Assembly: GCA_036937835.1 (NCBI GenBank) | Contig: CM072878.1 | Coordinates: 12,596,001-12,660,000 of the forward strand | From: Pampus argenteus | Lineage: Eukaryota > Chordata > Actinopteri > Scombriformes > Stromateidae | Reading direction: 5' to 3' | DNA: 64,000 nucleotides | Part shown: in pieces, positions 37,344-51,800 of the stretch | Numbering within the stretch: position 1 is the first letter of the stretch | How the letters are laid out: each line of letters begins with the position of its first letter | Notes under the pieces: generated by a model | The model's input: the letters and a program-made list of their open reading frames with translations, nothing else | What the model was told of the DNA's origin: nothing | Databases searched by the model: none | Made by a program: the position numbers and the translations under genes

Positions 37344-37395
37344 TGTTGCGAGTACACGGTATGCGCTTCAGTCCACTGAGCCACTGGGACACCAT
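37344..37395 (-). mobile_element. tRNA-derived SINE remnant (A-box part)
   Basis: On the minus strand GTGTCCCAGTGGCTCAGTGG is followed by ACTGAAGCGCATACC, resembling the 5' half of tRNA-derived fish repeats. TGGCTCAGTGG fits a Pol III A box. No B box follows, because the sequence runs directly into the MITE end at 37335. It is not a functional tRNA gene. Confidence 0.5.
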
Positions 37396-39795
37396 TAGTG
37401 CATGGTATGTGCCTCATTATTTTTGACACTTTCTTAACACCAAGCAGCCGTTTTTTTCTTTTATCCTCTCAGCAAGAAGATGAAGCTACTGTAATCAAAG
37501 AAGACAATGATCAGTGCCAGCCTCTTGGCCTGGCCTGGTACCTGCTTTGATGTCATATTTTGGTGTATAGTGGTGCGCGGTGGCCGATGCCAAAGAACAC
37601 CCATAGTCGCCAACTGTCTGACAGGCTGCCTTTCATCAGAATGACATCACTCTGCTACTTGATTACTTTCCATGAGCTCCTCCAGGCCTGGGAATTTTCT
37701 CCAGGAATCTGAAATTATCATCCCCGCCTTTACACCCTTCATCTCAAAATAAAAGAAATACACATCTAAGACACACATTAGTATATGTGGCATATGTACA
37801 GTGTTTAAAAGCGAAGTACACTGAGTGTTAGTTACAAAGTGCTTCGATATACATTTTTGCAGACAGGTTCAGTTTGCTTGTTTTGTAGATTCTTTGTGTT
37901 TTGTGATGCCAGTGAAAGATCAATAAATATTAATAGGGAGCAAGAAGAGACAAAAAAACATGGAAAATCTTGATTTTCCCTCCAGGGGAAGAGATCAATG
38001 ATAAATTACAAGGTAGAATCTGAAGTGTGTGAAGTGGCTATTTAAAACCAGCCTCTCCTCCATCAGACTGGCAATACTGTTGACCAGCATCGGCTTCACA
38101 GGTACGCTGTCTGTCTTCACCTGTACAGTATAGGTCAGGAGCAGAGAGCCTCTCCTCCCCACATCAGACAAACTCTCCTCTAGATGCCCGGAGGATCAAG
38201 AGGTGTCTGCGGGCCCCTGACCATCCTCTGACTGGAAAGTGGAGTTTAGTATTTTCAGAAGGAAAAACATTTCAAAGGATTAAAGAGTGTGTTTGTTTAT
38301 TTTCTGCAGAGAGGATGTAGTGAATGACTGCATATCTTCAAGAGGTTGAAGTGGGATAGACATAGTACATAACTCGTGGTTGCCAAGTGCGCACTGCTCT
38401 TTGATGTATGCAGATGCATATCCTCTTACAAACACGAGTAGGTATAATTATCGTCGTGTGATCTAATTCGAAATATGGACTGACATACATTAAAGCCATT
38501 TTTCACCAAAGGTATAGGAAAAGCTTTTTAGTGCCACCACTACTTCCTATAAAGCCACCAAAGCCGTTGAAATCTGGGTGTCTTCCTGCAAACATCTCAT
38601 CTTTGCTTTTGAGGTCACCTTGTGGTCGGCCAGTGGAAACATTTATTCAAAATAAGGAAATGTATCTGTTTGTGAATATACGGCACCACTTCCCTTTCTC
38701 CTTTGGCAGGAAAAAGCGTGGTCATTTGTGGGAAGAAAGTGTTACTCAGGCTTTACTCACAAACTTGGAAGTGCAAGTGGAGCCGTCATTAGGACACATC
38801 ATCTTGTTTTTGTGATGACTAACAAACTAACATTGCACGTTTCGCTCATCTCTATCTGGTTTTGATCTGTTAATAACTCACATCACTGGTACCAGGGGAT
38901 GGGGGGCTACTTTAGATACTTCCTACAGCTGAAAAAGAGCTAGAATGGAAATAAATGTGATCTCAGTTATTCATTCTTTTTTTTTTTTTTTTCCCACAAA
39001 CGTCTATAATTAGGGAAAGTGATGGACGTAATTAAAGAAAAGTTTCAAATATAAGAACTAAACACTGATTACTACTACAATCAAGTATCATTCCTAAAGT
39101 GAGCGGTACAAAAACAATTAAGACAAAACACTTTGAATAATAAGACCAAATTCCATCAAAGTGAGCACCCTCACATCTGGAGGACAGGTGTAGGCCCAAT
39201 TCTCATGTGTCAGAACTTTCTCTTTAATTTACTTATTTAAGAGTCCACAAAAGTGAGAGTGATGCAGCTGCGTAGTTTCTGTGTTTTATTCAGGACAGGA
39301 GAGGATTTCAGTATTGGGGAAAGCAAAAGGCATGGTTATCCTACTAAAATAAAAACACGGCAGGCAGGTAGGGCAGAGGACGACTGTAGCATGTCTGAAG
39401 CGTAACCTGTTCTCTGGCCCTCACTTTGAAACCAGATGAAGATCGGCTGCGGCCCTGAAGTCATTACACCTTCAAAGGTAATTAACACATGGCTTTTGTT
39501 TGGGCCCGATGAGCCCCAGATTATGTAGGTACAGATGGTCAGGGGGGCGGACGACAGATACCAAGAGCAAGGTGTGCTTGGATGTGCTTTCATGTCAGCG
39601 GGAAGTGCTTGACCCCTGGCCCCTCTTGACCTCAAAACTAGGTTGTCAACACCACTTCCTTGAGTGCCCTGTAAAGATTAACATGTGGACAGAGACAGGA
39701 GGCCTTCAGAGCCCTGCACGATGAGCAGGAGGGCCCAGCTGGCATCTCTGCCCTACAACACTTTATGCCATGTAATGCTACTGCACGGTTATATA

Positions 39796-39805
39796 AGATC
39801 AAAGG
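39796..39805 (+). promoter_or_regulatory. Optimal TCF/LEF site
   Basis: AGATCAAAGG is the full ten-base optimal TCF/LEF motif used in Wnt reporter constructs. It lies 7.2 kb upstream of the notum ATG. Confidence 0.45.
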
Positions 39806-42319
39806 CTTGTTTTTATCTATTTCTACTAGGGCCTTGCGGGGGAAAAAATGCAACATTAGTTTGTGGGTACTGTATGAGCTCAGGAGATCGGAAAGTTTCT
39901 CACTGTTCGTTTCGAGCTTCTCTTTCACTTTGTGCTAAAAACTGCCACCTGCCGTATTTTCACAGCACGTCCTGCTTTTGCCATCAAAGGGAAGGAGGTC
40001 TTGCCTTGACCCTGAAGCCACAGAGTTCCATATTGCACATCCGTGCGCCTATATTTGAAACCTTGTCCATTACAGTTAGTAAAGGGACCATATAGCATCA
40101 CTATATATGACGTATCACCGTGGCATTCATCTGTGATTCTATTTTCTGAATCACTCTTTTAATGATTAAATGCAAAGTCCCACTTTCTTAAGGAGGAATC
40201 GATGGGCTCTAATCATTGTTAAATGGTATCCTTTCTCCACATCCTGTCTGGTGTTGGTGCAATGATGTACAGGGTTTTTACTCATAGTTTAATTTAGTAT
40301 TTAAACATCCAGGGTGACACAAAAAAATTAATAGTAGACACAAATTGATACTCAGTGATGCTGCAATCCATGTGAATTAGAGGATTCAGATTCAAAATCA
40401 GATTGCAGTTGTAAACTCCACTCCACATGTTGCCAGTCTGGAGCATTTGACTGATCCAGATCCACATTATCTATGCCCCTGCTGCAAGCATCCAACACAC
40501 ATGCACATACATACACATAGTGATCCCTACAGTTTAATATGAATTGTCTCAAGCAGACACTTGGATCTGTGGGTCAGCAGTCTGTCTCAAGAAAGTGTTT
40601 GATGATGGAGTTTTATTGTTCCAGAAGGTCAAGATCTTCAAAGCTCTCCTTCTGTTCTCCACAGGGCACCCGGGCAGCAGCTGTCGGAATACACTTGGCT
40701 TTGTGTTTTTATACGAGAGAAGAGGTAGGTCAAGCCCACTCTCACAGAAATGTTTTCACAGGGGGGTAGGCACTCAGTGGACACCATAATATTGTTGTTC
40801 TGCCCTTTTGTGCTGAAGAGCGGGGAGCGTGTGAATCCTGTCGGACGGGACGTCACCTCTCTTGAGTTTACCGCTGATCAAATAGCCTTTTTGGCATAAT
40901 TTAGAGGTGTGCTTATGTGTGTAGATGAATATGTATGTGTGGGAATTGTTAGACAAAGCAGAACATCACTTGGGCTTTAGATCAAATTTCTTCTCTCTTG
41001 CATGCACTATAATGCAGAGCTTGAACACTAAGTACACTTGTATAAGCAGTGCTGCTTTGACAGGTTTACACAGATGATCTGACCTGACTTGCCGCTCGTG
41101 TTGGCTACAATAAAAAAAAAAAAATATATATATATATACATACATACAAATGCTCTAACTTGAACTGACAAAATCTGCAAATGCAGATAAGCAATGGTAG
41201 AGCCACAACCGGCCGATGTTGCACTATTTTGTCTAGAGTTCTTTAAAAAAACCTTTTACTACACATGTTCCTCTTGACCTTGATTTTAAACTACAGTATG
41301 CATTCAAAAAGAGGCACTTTGGATAAATAAAAGTAGTAAAAAAAAAAAAAGTTTGAAGCTTTCTTTAACCTCCTATCCATTGATGAGTAAGAGCTAAGAC
41401 TAACGACAGGCAAAGTGCTAGTTGCTTAGATCCATCATGAGAGTTGATGGCCCCCCACCAGTGAAGAAACCTGAAGCCAACAAGGATGCAGTGATAAGAC
41501 TTGGTTAGTGTGACCCTGAGTAGAAAAGTTCACACACTGTTTCTCTGACCTCCCGCACCCTCCCACTGACCACCCTGAAACACTGACTTTTCTTACGCTC
41601 GCTGTGATGCTGCTTCCTCCTTGACTCCCTCTTGCCCCTCCACCTGTTTTCACACCCGGCAAGTTGAAGAGGCTCCTTTTCCGTGCAGTTGCTATGCATT
41701 TGAAGTGACCCGTTGCTAAACACATACAACTGAGAAGCTCTGTGGTTTCTGCCTTTGATAGCTGGAATGCTTTTTTGGACTTTCTTACGCAGCTATGGGT
41801 CAAAATGCACCAAATCATGCCAATTTATTTTCCAGCTTTACAGACATGTAGAATAAGAGTGATTTTTATATCGCTGTGTATCTCATGCTTATAAAGGAAT
41901 ACTACAATAACAACTTGTTTGCATGTCACCTGTTGTAATTCACCCAGTTTCAGAAATGATGTGGTGTGAATAATGCTGTCAACAGCAACAGAGCTGTATT
42001 ATTTCTCCCATGAGAATCTGAAGACACAGTTGTCTGTTTACTTATTTTTCCAGATTACTTAATTAAGCAAATTCCCATCATTCTCCAAGACTTCTTAGTT
42101 TTTACATTGCCAATAAATAACAAAGTAAAGATTACATGCAAATATGACAAGAAGCTTCAATCAATTGATATGTTTAGCTTCTTTCACGTGTACAAATGTG
42201 AACAACAAAATATAAAAGAGCAGAGCAACTCGCGAGACTTTTGTCATTTCATCAGATCATCACCAAAGCAGGACAACACAGTAGCAAGAAGAGGTTAGCG
42301 CTCAAACAAAATGCTGTCA

Positions 42320-42722
42320 CTTTGATCATTTCCTATTGGTCTTTGATCTCAGCTCTCTTGAAAGGGCCAATAATGATGTTTAATTGATTATGTGGAATGA
42401 ACAAGCTTGGTTTGCTCTCATATTATTAATTCCTCCCCCTTTTTTTTGTGTGTGCTCTCTCCAAAAGAAGATTGCTCGCATGCCATATTGCCCTTTCTCT
42501 TTCTTCTTTTTAAAACAAATAAAGACATCAAACATCAAAGCTGTTCCTGGTTAATAAAAGAAGACCTCAAATATTTTCCATTATGTTTGACATGGTTTTA
42601 GGTTTCGCCAACCAGAGGAATAACAACAGGGCCGAGAAAAAAAAAAAAGACGCTTTTTTTTTGTTGTTGTTGCTGCATTTCTGTGTTACACAGGGTAAGC
42701 AGCTTGAGCCTGTTCTTTGATC
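42320..42722. promoter_or_regulatory. Cluster of TCF/LEF core sites, candidate Wnt-responsive enhancer
   Basis: CTTTGATC occurs at 42320-42327, 42341-42348 and 42715-42722, and a seven-base ATCAAAG at 42534-42540. The first two are 21 bp apart, two helical turns. The cluster is 9.7-10.1 kb upstream of the notum ATG. Site matches are seen; enhancer function is inference. Confidence 0.4.
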
Positions 42723-43127
42723 TTCTTGGCTCTAATTATTCAAATCTAGTCTTTCTCTCTTCTACTTCTCCTCTGAGACACCACCCCACCCCATCCCTCC
42801 CACCCCCCACACCCATCCCTACAACACACTCCACTGCTCTCTTTACGTATTGTCCATTTCCACCCTCCTGATTATGATATCCCGAGTTCCCGGCTAAAAC
42901 AACAGTCTGTCAGAGGATCACTTTCCTTTGAAGTTGACGTCAGTCGGTTTTGTTTCTGTCTTGGGCCTGAGCACTGACCCCTGACCCGCAGTGATTACTT
43001 CCGTGGCGCAGCCAAGCAGAGATAACTGTAAATGCAGGCCTTTGATATCCACTTGAGAGCAGGAGGTTGAGCCTGAAGGGAAAATACAATGATGCTCAGG
43101 CATCTTAGTAGTGTTTGTGCATGCGCT

Positions 43128-43151
43128 CACACACACACACACACACACACA
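43128..43151. repeat. CA dinucleotide microsatellite
   Basis: About twelve CA units in the gene desert. Confidence 0.9.
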
Positions 43152-46100
43152 GAAAAGACAAGGAACCATATGGCAGAGGTCAAGGAAACATGGGTATGGA
43201 TTCCTGGTAAAAGCAGTAGCGCAATGATATTTGAACCCAAACCGAGAAACCTACATCTTAAAGCATATGTTGTGATTTGAGAAAACAGAAATATTATTGT
43301 GATCTCAAACAGTAAAATGTATCTGTCAAGCAAAAGTGATTTATCTAAAATGTAACCATTATGTCCATGAACCTGTAGTGGCCACAGTCACTGTGGTGTA
43401 ACTCTCCCTTACTTGTACAATGTATACATCCTCTTTGATAGCAATTTCTCTCCTAAAGCTTACATTTATTGCAGTATATGTTAGCATCTGAATAAATTAG
43501 TTTCCACTCATTATAAAACATCTAATTGCGATGAAGAGACAAAAGATGGAAACAGAAACGCTGTTGAGGTTGTTACTTTTCTGTTCTGAGACACTCGTTG
43601 AGGTCTATTGGAAACAGTGTGGGATGAATTAAAGAATTTAAGAAGTCAACATTCAACACACATATCGGTGTTTGAGCAAAACACAGGATCTGTTTTGTTA
43701 TTCAGTTGATTATTTGTTTTCCTCTAGTAGATTTGTTGTAGATTCCTTTTTTTTGTTTTTTGTTGATGCTCTTTTATCTTTGGAGTAAGAATTTAGTCAA
43801 CATGAAAGTCCATTTTCATCTGTGTCCAGATGGCAGACTTAAAATCACATTCATAAAAATGCATGGATAATATCCATTATCATGTGCATAAACATGTAAA
43901 CAATTGTAAATATTCAAACTGCTCATCATGAGCCAAGCTGACGTTGCAGCTGGTTAACTCTTTGTGAGCAGTCTTACAAAGCTACAATGCTATAGCTATA
44001 CTCAGGTTTAAATCAGCCTAGGATTTAAGTCTTCAGAGAATGCCATTAATGGCCCAACACTCTGACATCGGCATATATAGTCATTACTGAAATGACTGCT
44101 GATGTTCCTCTAAACAAGGCCAGAGTCAACTGCACTCTCATGTGAGGGACAAATGAAGATAAGCAGATGAGAGTTCCTGATGGGGACTCCATCTTTCTCT
44201 TCATACTCAACTATAATTATGGCCTTTCTTTCTTCTGTACTTCCAGTCGGCTGTGGTATTTTCTTTTTTTTTTCTTTTTTTTTTTTTATGAAGAAAAGGC
44301 AGCCGAAAGACTAGCATGCTGCTGGACTGAATGTCATGTTCGAGCTCAGAATAGTAAACATAAAGCCTTGTAATTTGCAGAATGCTTTTGTCATCTTCAC
44401 CTCTAATTTCTCTCTCAGCACAGAGCGAGTGCCACATATGAAGAGCGGGAATCAAAGGAAGCTGTGGAATGCATCAGGGTAAAAATGAAGACAAAAATGA
44501 ATGACGGTTGCTCAAACTGACTGCTGGCTGAATGTATTATCTGTGTCATTGCTTTTTTAAACGCCCAATCAACATTCAGCTCACATCAATTTACAATGAA
44601 TTTGCAAGTTTGATCTACAATGGTTGAGGGCATTCTTGTGTTTGATAGCCAACAAACCATTACGAAAAAAGATGAAACTGATGCTCAGAGCCCAGCTGGT
44701 TTTTAATCACCTGTTACGGTACTGATTCAAACCTGGGACACTGAGTAAATGCAGTTTATTAAGTACCTGGTGTGAAAAGAAACCAGCGTTCTCTGAATCT
44801 CAATCACAGGAAAGTGTTTTCGTTTCAACTTTTCACTATTGACTAGATATCCTTCATTATGCACACCAGAACACAGACTGTCTTAATATTTTTTATCTTA
44901 TATATATATATTTTTTTTTTTAAATCAGCAGTCCTTGATAATATAAGACTTTAATTGGACCTTTCATATTTCCTGAACCATAGAAAACATAGGACATGCT
45001 GTTTCAATCAGCTACCTCAGGAGGGAGCTGCAACTGCTCAGGATTCTGCAGTAATTTCAGTCACAGATATCGACTGCAGGCTGTGTCACCTGTCACCTTC
45101 TTGACTTTATATTAATTTGTCACCATCCTTATTGTATTGCAAGCAACAGCTCGGCTTGTCAACTAAGAGAGAAGAATCTACCATGTAACTGGTTCTCTTC
45201 CTCATTGCAACTAAAATAGCAGCAGTATGTCAGTATCTCAGGTCTTGTTGTACCACTTCTGTCCGGTCATCACCCTTTCTGGGATCTGTCCAAAGTATTC
45301 TCTCATGACATGAGTGTCAGACTATGACAACCTGCAGGACGACTTCTTCCATGTGACAAATGCAAATTTCAAAGAGTGTTCTTTTTTTTTCTCTTTTGCC
45401 CTGTGCACATTGTATGTGATTATATATCTTTGTTGGTATTGTCTTTGTTTTCATATTTATTCCTTCAGATATAGTGTAGAGTTCATATAATGCTCTCGGG
45501 CAGGGCATCTCTTTTCTTGCCTTTATATGTCATTTACTCTCATGCCAAGATAAACTCTACAGGTTATCGTGTGTCCACAGTGTAATTTAAATTTCTGTCA
45601 TTTTAATACAGGGGTAAAAACTATGAAAGACATCAAAAAGAAAGCCCCTCATTTGCAAAAGTTATATTAAGTTGTTACAGTGATTTGTGAGTGGTATTTT
45701 ATAAAATTAAGGCTCTTTCTTCTTTCCTTACATTAAACAGCAGCATGCTGTCTTCTGTCTTTGAAATGTAAATAATTTGGTGGTAACACCTCCCATGGAT
45801 ACAGCCTCAGCGCCACTAGCCCTCCGCTGATATGAACTTTGTCCAGGGGTAGAGTCCGAGCAGAGAGAGGGGACTACTAGTGGAGATATAACTTTGAAAA
45901 TCCCCTTTCATGTTGTGGAAAAGCGATGAACTTCTGTTGTAGTTTATTGCCGGTGTGATTTTTAAAAGCATCCCCTCTGGCTCTTTGAAGTGAGAACAGG
46001 TCTGTTTTTCCTCTGCAGCGGTGTCACCGTGTCACTGCTCGTCTGTTTCTTGTCTTTGATTGGATCAGATGAAATACTTCAATATCCAAACTGGTCAGAC

Positions 46101-48837
46101 TAAACTAAAACTGGATTCAGAGCAACAAATTGTACTCTACCAATGCATTTTCATCTAACAGATATTTTTACTACTATGGTGACTTTTCTTATATAGAATG
46201 AACTTGATCCTGTTGCTATACAGTATCAACCTAAGAAGACCCATCTTTAAAAAAATAGTTAAACAGGAAATTATTCTATATTCTATAACTATTTATATAA
46301 TTTCACATGTTATATCTTGATTATTTGTCATTTTGTGTGGTAATATTTATGTTTCTTGTGAGCAGTAACTTCCTGGAGTTACTAATAGTCACCTGTCATC
46401 TCAGAACCAAGTAATTGTTCCTCCACCCATTTATGCTAAGCTAACCAGCTACATATTTACCATACAGATATGATAATGATATCACTCTTCTAATTCAACC
46501 CAAGCAAATAAGTATATTCCTTTCCAAATCTATCCCTTTAACATGACTGTTTACATTGTCCTTTTTCTCTTGAAATGAAGACTAAAGTCAGTGATTGGAT
46601 TTAAGAAGATTAATGTCTTCACTGACTGAAAAATGCTCCCTCTCCAAAGTTAGCTGACCAGACCATAATCGTGGTATCTTTCCTCACTTTTTACTGACTT
46701 TGTCATGCATGCCTTCATGCTGCTGAAGCCAGTGCTTCATTATGCTTTTACGGACTATTCCGGTCAAACTCACGCTGCGGTCACACACATCGAATTGTTG
46801 TCCTGACAGCTGTCTTTGCCTTTGTAATAGCTACTTGAAACAGAAGAAGGTTTTATTTTCCCTCTGAGCATTATTTTTACTGATTTATGTGTCTTTTTAT
46901 GATGTTATTTCAGCTCCGTGCAAAGTTTAAAAATAGTGCACAAAGTGCTATTCACACAACATTTATATACCTAACATATAAACATTTTTATTGCTTGAAT
47001 GTAATTTTGTGGCCAGAAAGAAGAAGGAAGACAAAAAAGACACACATTTTTTGATTTCCTTCCAATAAATGTTTGGAATTGTAATAACCTCTGGGACAGA
47101 CAGCCTGTTACTGTCTCATGTGGCTAGTGGATCCAGCTCTCTCTCTCTCTCTGTGGTATGCGTGTCCAAGGGCTTGTTACTCTTTGAGGTCTTGGTTTGT
47201 TTAATGAAGTGGTAATCTGTCTACACAGAGGATCACCCTTGAATCTTAAGTTCACTGTGTCAAGTGGCTCTGTTTATAAACTTCTTAGTGTCGCTAATAA
47301 AATGACTACTACTCCCTTGATGCTGGAGAATGGTATGTCCAATATAATCACGTATTTCAGCGTTGACAGTTCTCGTTCCCTTCGTGATGCTACCACCTCC
47401 GGGTTTGTATATGTTCAACCCGTTGCTGACATTGAAACCTATGCTTATGGCTCTACTGTGCTGAGGGCCAAATGCAAATTCTATCCTAGTGGGCAGCTGG
47501 CAGGAAAAGTCCACACAGGCCAAAGGAGGTTGTGTTCTGCTTGACCTGGGTGTGTTTGTGCAGCCATTTTTTTTTTAAGGGTGCTGACTTTCCAGCCCCA
47601 GGACCATCAGAAAAACAACATCAACATTGAAGTTACAGAGAGGGGACTGAAAACACGATCCAGTGCGCAGTGTGTTTGAAATGTTAACTAAAGAAAACAA
47701 GCGGCTAATGGTTTTGTATTTATATATTTTTCTTTGGAGGCTTTGAAGTCAAGGCCCACATTGCATGTCGGCCCCGGGCAACTATCAAAAGTAGCCTAAC
47801 TGTGAATGTAAAGACACACAAAAAAACAAAAAGCTTGACTTTCACTCTGCTGTTATCACTATTGGTCCAAATGCCCCTCAAGGCCAAATCAACAACCAAT
47901 AGTTTTCATAGAGGCACTTTTCACGTAATGGAGATATTTAAATCAACAGAAAGAATCACTACAGTCAGAGTTAGATCATGTACCTACTTCACAAGTACAA
48001 GGAATAAGAGTGAGAACAGGCACAACTTTATTTTACAGCCCTCACTTGGCTTGTACTATGAGTACATATGCAACCAATTCAAGGAACATAAGGCGGTGGA
48101 CCACCAAATCTATAAATTAGCCAGTCCATTAGGCTAGTTACAGCAGATTTTTGTACCTCAGTAATGTTTCCGTGCCCCACTATTTGCTTATAATTTCTAT
48201 ATAGTTTAAAGATTGTAAAAACATCCTGTAATAATATAATTAATTCCTTATAAGTACAACGTTTTTATCTCTTTTTGAGGCACCCTGTTTTGTTTCTCAT
48301 AACTATATTATTATACCCTATATTTATTGCATAATTACCCCATAAATACAGAATAATTACACTGTAATGTAAGGTCTTTAATCAAAAACTTTGGATTGCC
48401 TTTTTATGCCTGAAGTCCAACTAACTAGAAAAGCTTTCTTTATCATATTTTAGCCCAATTAATGACGTCATCATCATTTACCAGTTTGAGGAACGAGTGA
48501 GAGGAATTACTCGTTAGTCGCTATAAATATGTTACCTCACTGTTTTCTGTGGATTATCCAGAGTAACTGGGACACTTTTTGGAGAGATTTTGATGCTGAA
48601 TTCCATTGTATTAATGTAATAGTTCAGTGATGTGAGCACCACAAACAAAATTGCATTTATCTGCATTGTATTGAGCTGGAGGGAAAAAAATTCAGTTACG
48701 GACAGCTGAAAACCTGGCAAACAAAACCCAAACTTTCTGCATAGCTAGATACCACTTGAATTACAAGAGAAAATATGTTTTTTGACCAAGTGTGGAACCA
48801 TATCTAATGTTCTGAAGAAGTTTCAGTGTGTGTAAGT

Positions 48838-48868
48838 GTATGTGTGTGTGTGTGTGTGTGTGTATGTG
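48838..48868. repeat. TG dinucleotide microsatellite
   Basis: About fifteen TG units with TATG interruptions near both ends. Confidence 0.85.
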
Positions 48869-51800
48869 TGCATGGGTGTGTGGGCTGGGGGTTATTACTG
48901 CTTCTTGTTGGTTGCAGCGCAGTCTTGTCTGTTCTGTGGGACATCTGTGGGTTGCGTGATGGGCTTTGTGGAACGGTGCTCTGTTAGTGGAGTTAAACAG
49001 ACACAGTCACGAGCTCTACCAGACGCCATGGGCACAAGTGGCCTTGTCTCCTTGAGTCTTTGTACACACGCACATATGCCTACATATAACAACATAAAAA
49101 CACAAGATTACAGTTATACTCAAGCATGAAGCACATTCAGCTATAACTTCGGGCAGGAATGTGTTTCACTGGGGAACCTGTAACATTCATGTATTCTTGA
49201 TCCTGTCTAAGATGGCCAAATCTGTGAAAGCTGTGAATGAGTTGTCCTGCAGCTGCCAATATTTTTTTTGCTCTGTATTGGCCCATGAGCACATGTTTGA
49301 TACATCCTAACCACACCAGTGCCCACCATCCATTTATCAATGATGTGTGCGGTCTGCACCGTCTCTGAAAGCCTTTACACGGCAGCCAAAATCCTAGTTT
49401 TATTCCCAATGTGTAGCGATCCAACGCTTTAATAGCTGCTTTTTCATGGTTATTGATTTATTTTATTTGAGAAAGGAGTGGGTGTCTGTGTATGTGAACA
49501 TTTTATCTCGCTCTTTCCCATTCGTCAAAAGGCTAGCCATAAACTTCCCTGGAGGTTGAGTGCATAACATCAATTACAGAACATCTATCCAACTACCAAC
49601 CGTTTCCTTCAAAGGGATGCAGGATCCCACATTAGATGTTTAATTTGGTAAGAGATGAAGTGATATTGGATGGTAAATGTTGTGTATCTGAGTGGTCACT
49701 ATATAACTCACTCTTATTTTAAAGCTTCACAACTTTTCATGTCAGACCCTGATAGATTTTAAATTATTTTAAGGGTAGAGGAGGATAATGAAGACCAGAG
49801 TGTAAATGGGCGCAGAGTAATGTTAAAATAAGAGGAAAAATGTGAGATCCAATAACCAGTATTTAACTATTACTTTGATGTTTGTGTCTTTCGTTCTGAA
49901 TTGCGGTGGTTTCAGACATTTTATTAGTCTTTCAACAGGATGCTTCATCTCTTCTTCCTGCCACCTATTTTTCACATGCAAATTTAATGTTTTACTGGCG
50001 CAAAATGGCACGTCTTCCTAAGCTTTACTCAATGCAAAACTCTCAAATGTGCACATGAAAGCATCTTTGGTACATCGTCCACATCTCAGAATCTGTTTTG
50101 GTGAAATATTTCATACAAAGGATAAATAACATTACATGTAAACAATCAAAAAAAGGACCTCATGGATTCTATCCGGATCTACCTCAGTGGTGTGTTTAAT
50201 GAGAAGTGGAAATGGCCCTCGTGTTTTCATCTTTCAATGGGTTATACTCATTGTGATACTGTTCATGCTGTTGTTGGGCCTTGTTTTGTTTCCCTCTGAT
50301 TTTAGGAATAAACCAGGAGAGTCACATACACTGACATGCCTAACTTGGCAGGAAGGCTCCGTCCATCAAAGCAGTCGGCCTTTTATGAGATTACATGAAA
50401 GCGCGGGAAATAACGACAAGCGTTTCATCATCTGAGACCAAGCTGATTTACTGCAGAACCCAACACCTCAGCTTGGACCTGGCAGAACATCACCTACACC
50501 TGCCTGAGATGAAGATGAGAGCGAAACACAGCCCTCACCACAGTTTACTACCATGGCTCCAGGTAGAGGTTTGGTGCCAGGCCTTTTGGGGCTATCCAAC
50601 CACAATGCTTTATCTTTACAGGGAGGAACTAATGAGCTAATGCAGAGGAAATCTTTAACCTGTATCAGACACCTGTGTACAACAGAAAGGAATTAACAGC
50701 ATTCTTGTCAAAATGGAAATCTGTTTTTCATTTCTGGGCATTATGTCATAGGATTGCACTCTACTTTTGAAGTTGTTTTACCTGAGTGGAGTGGAATTAT
50801 TTCCCACATGTTTGTGTGTTTGTGTTTATAGATGATTGTATTATTTGTGTGTTAGTGTTGCAGTTGGCAACTTGAAGCAGTTTGTAAAGAAGCACCTGGC
50901 TAATTCTCAACACCACTTTTAGCTGCTTGAGTCCCACATAGCATTGTCCCATTATTGATATCGTTTGATCAAAAATAGTTTCCCTTCTACCTCAAACCGT
51001 GTTTAACCAGCACCAGACTCATTTTACTTGTTTGGTCCCACTTTGTTTAAATTATTTATTTGCTCAGAGCTTGTTTGGTTCATTTTTTTTTTCTAAACCA
51101 GGATCTGGTATTGGTAATTGATCAGTTACGAAGTGCTAAAACATCCACACACAAACTGGGATTTTGCCTCCACTATGGGTCCAAATGACAAAACATTTAA
51201 TTAGTGAAGGCTGGACAGAGATGGAGACAGAGGAGGAAACAGGGAGACCCACTTGAAACCACAGTAGTCAATAGCATGCTTTACAAGAGACAAAACATTG
51301 AACAAAAGAAAAAAATAGGATAAAGGATGTATTTGCTTCAAAGGTCTTACTGTAAGTGTAATTTTCAAAAGGGCTGGGTTGCCCCCGTTCTGTAATTACG
51401 TTCTTCACATTGGGTTTGTCTGGAATTAAAAGGACTATTGCCACTTTTCAACATGGATGTTTTTATATGTCTATGTTTGTCTGTGGTGAAGGATGAAAGG
51501 GAGATGCCTTCCCCTGTCTCCTGAAAAGTCTTTACACTAGTGGAAAGTAGACGAGGAAGAGGCTCTGTAGCGTTTGAACTTGTGTCTCGTGCCTTTCTAG
51601 TCTTCAACCAACAGTCAACAGAGGTGGTTTCATTTTTATTGTGTGCCTGACACTATGATGCTTTTGTTTTCTGTCCATAAACTCTGCCCAGATGAGTCTA
51701 GATGATCCCACCAACACCCTCCTAAAGTCTAACTTCTCCATTTTTGTCACAACATGGGCTAAGACATATTTGAGATTAGTGTTATATTCTATCTTCTGTA

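Noticed and set aside
37344..37395. Functional tRNA gene
   Set aside because: Only an A-box-like 5' half is present. There is no B box, no anticodon arm in register and no acceptor stem partner.
44720..44745. B-box-like string (minus strand GGTTTGAATC) suggesting a tRNA or SINE
   Set aside because: No A box at the right distance and no cloverleaf could be drawn.
47197..47544. 115-codon plus-strand frame with an overlapping 87-codon minus frame
   Set aside because: No family recognised, no splice sites bounding it convincingly, and both strands are open, which suggests chance in a somewhat GC-richer stretch.
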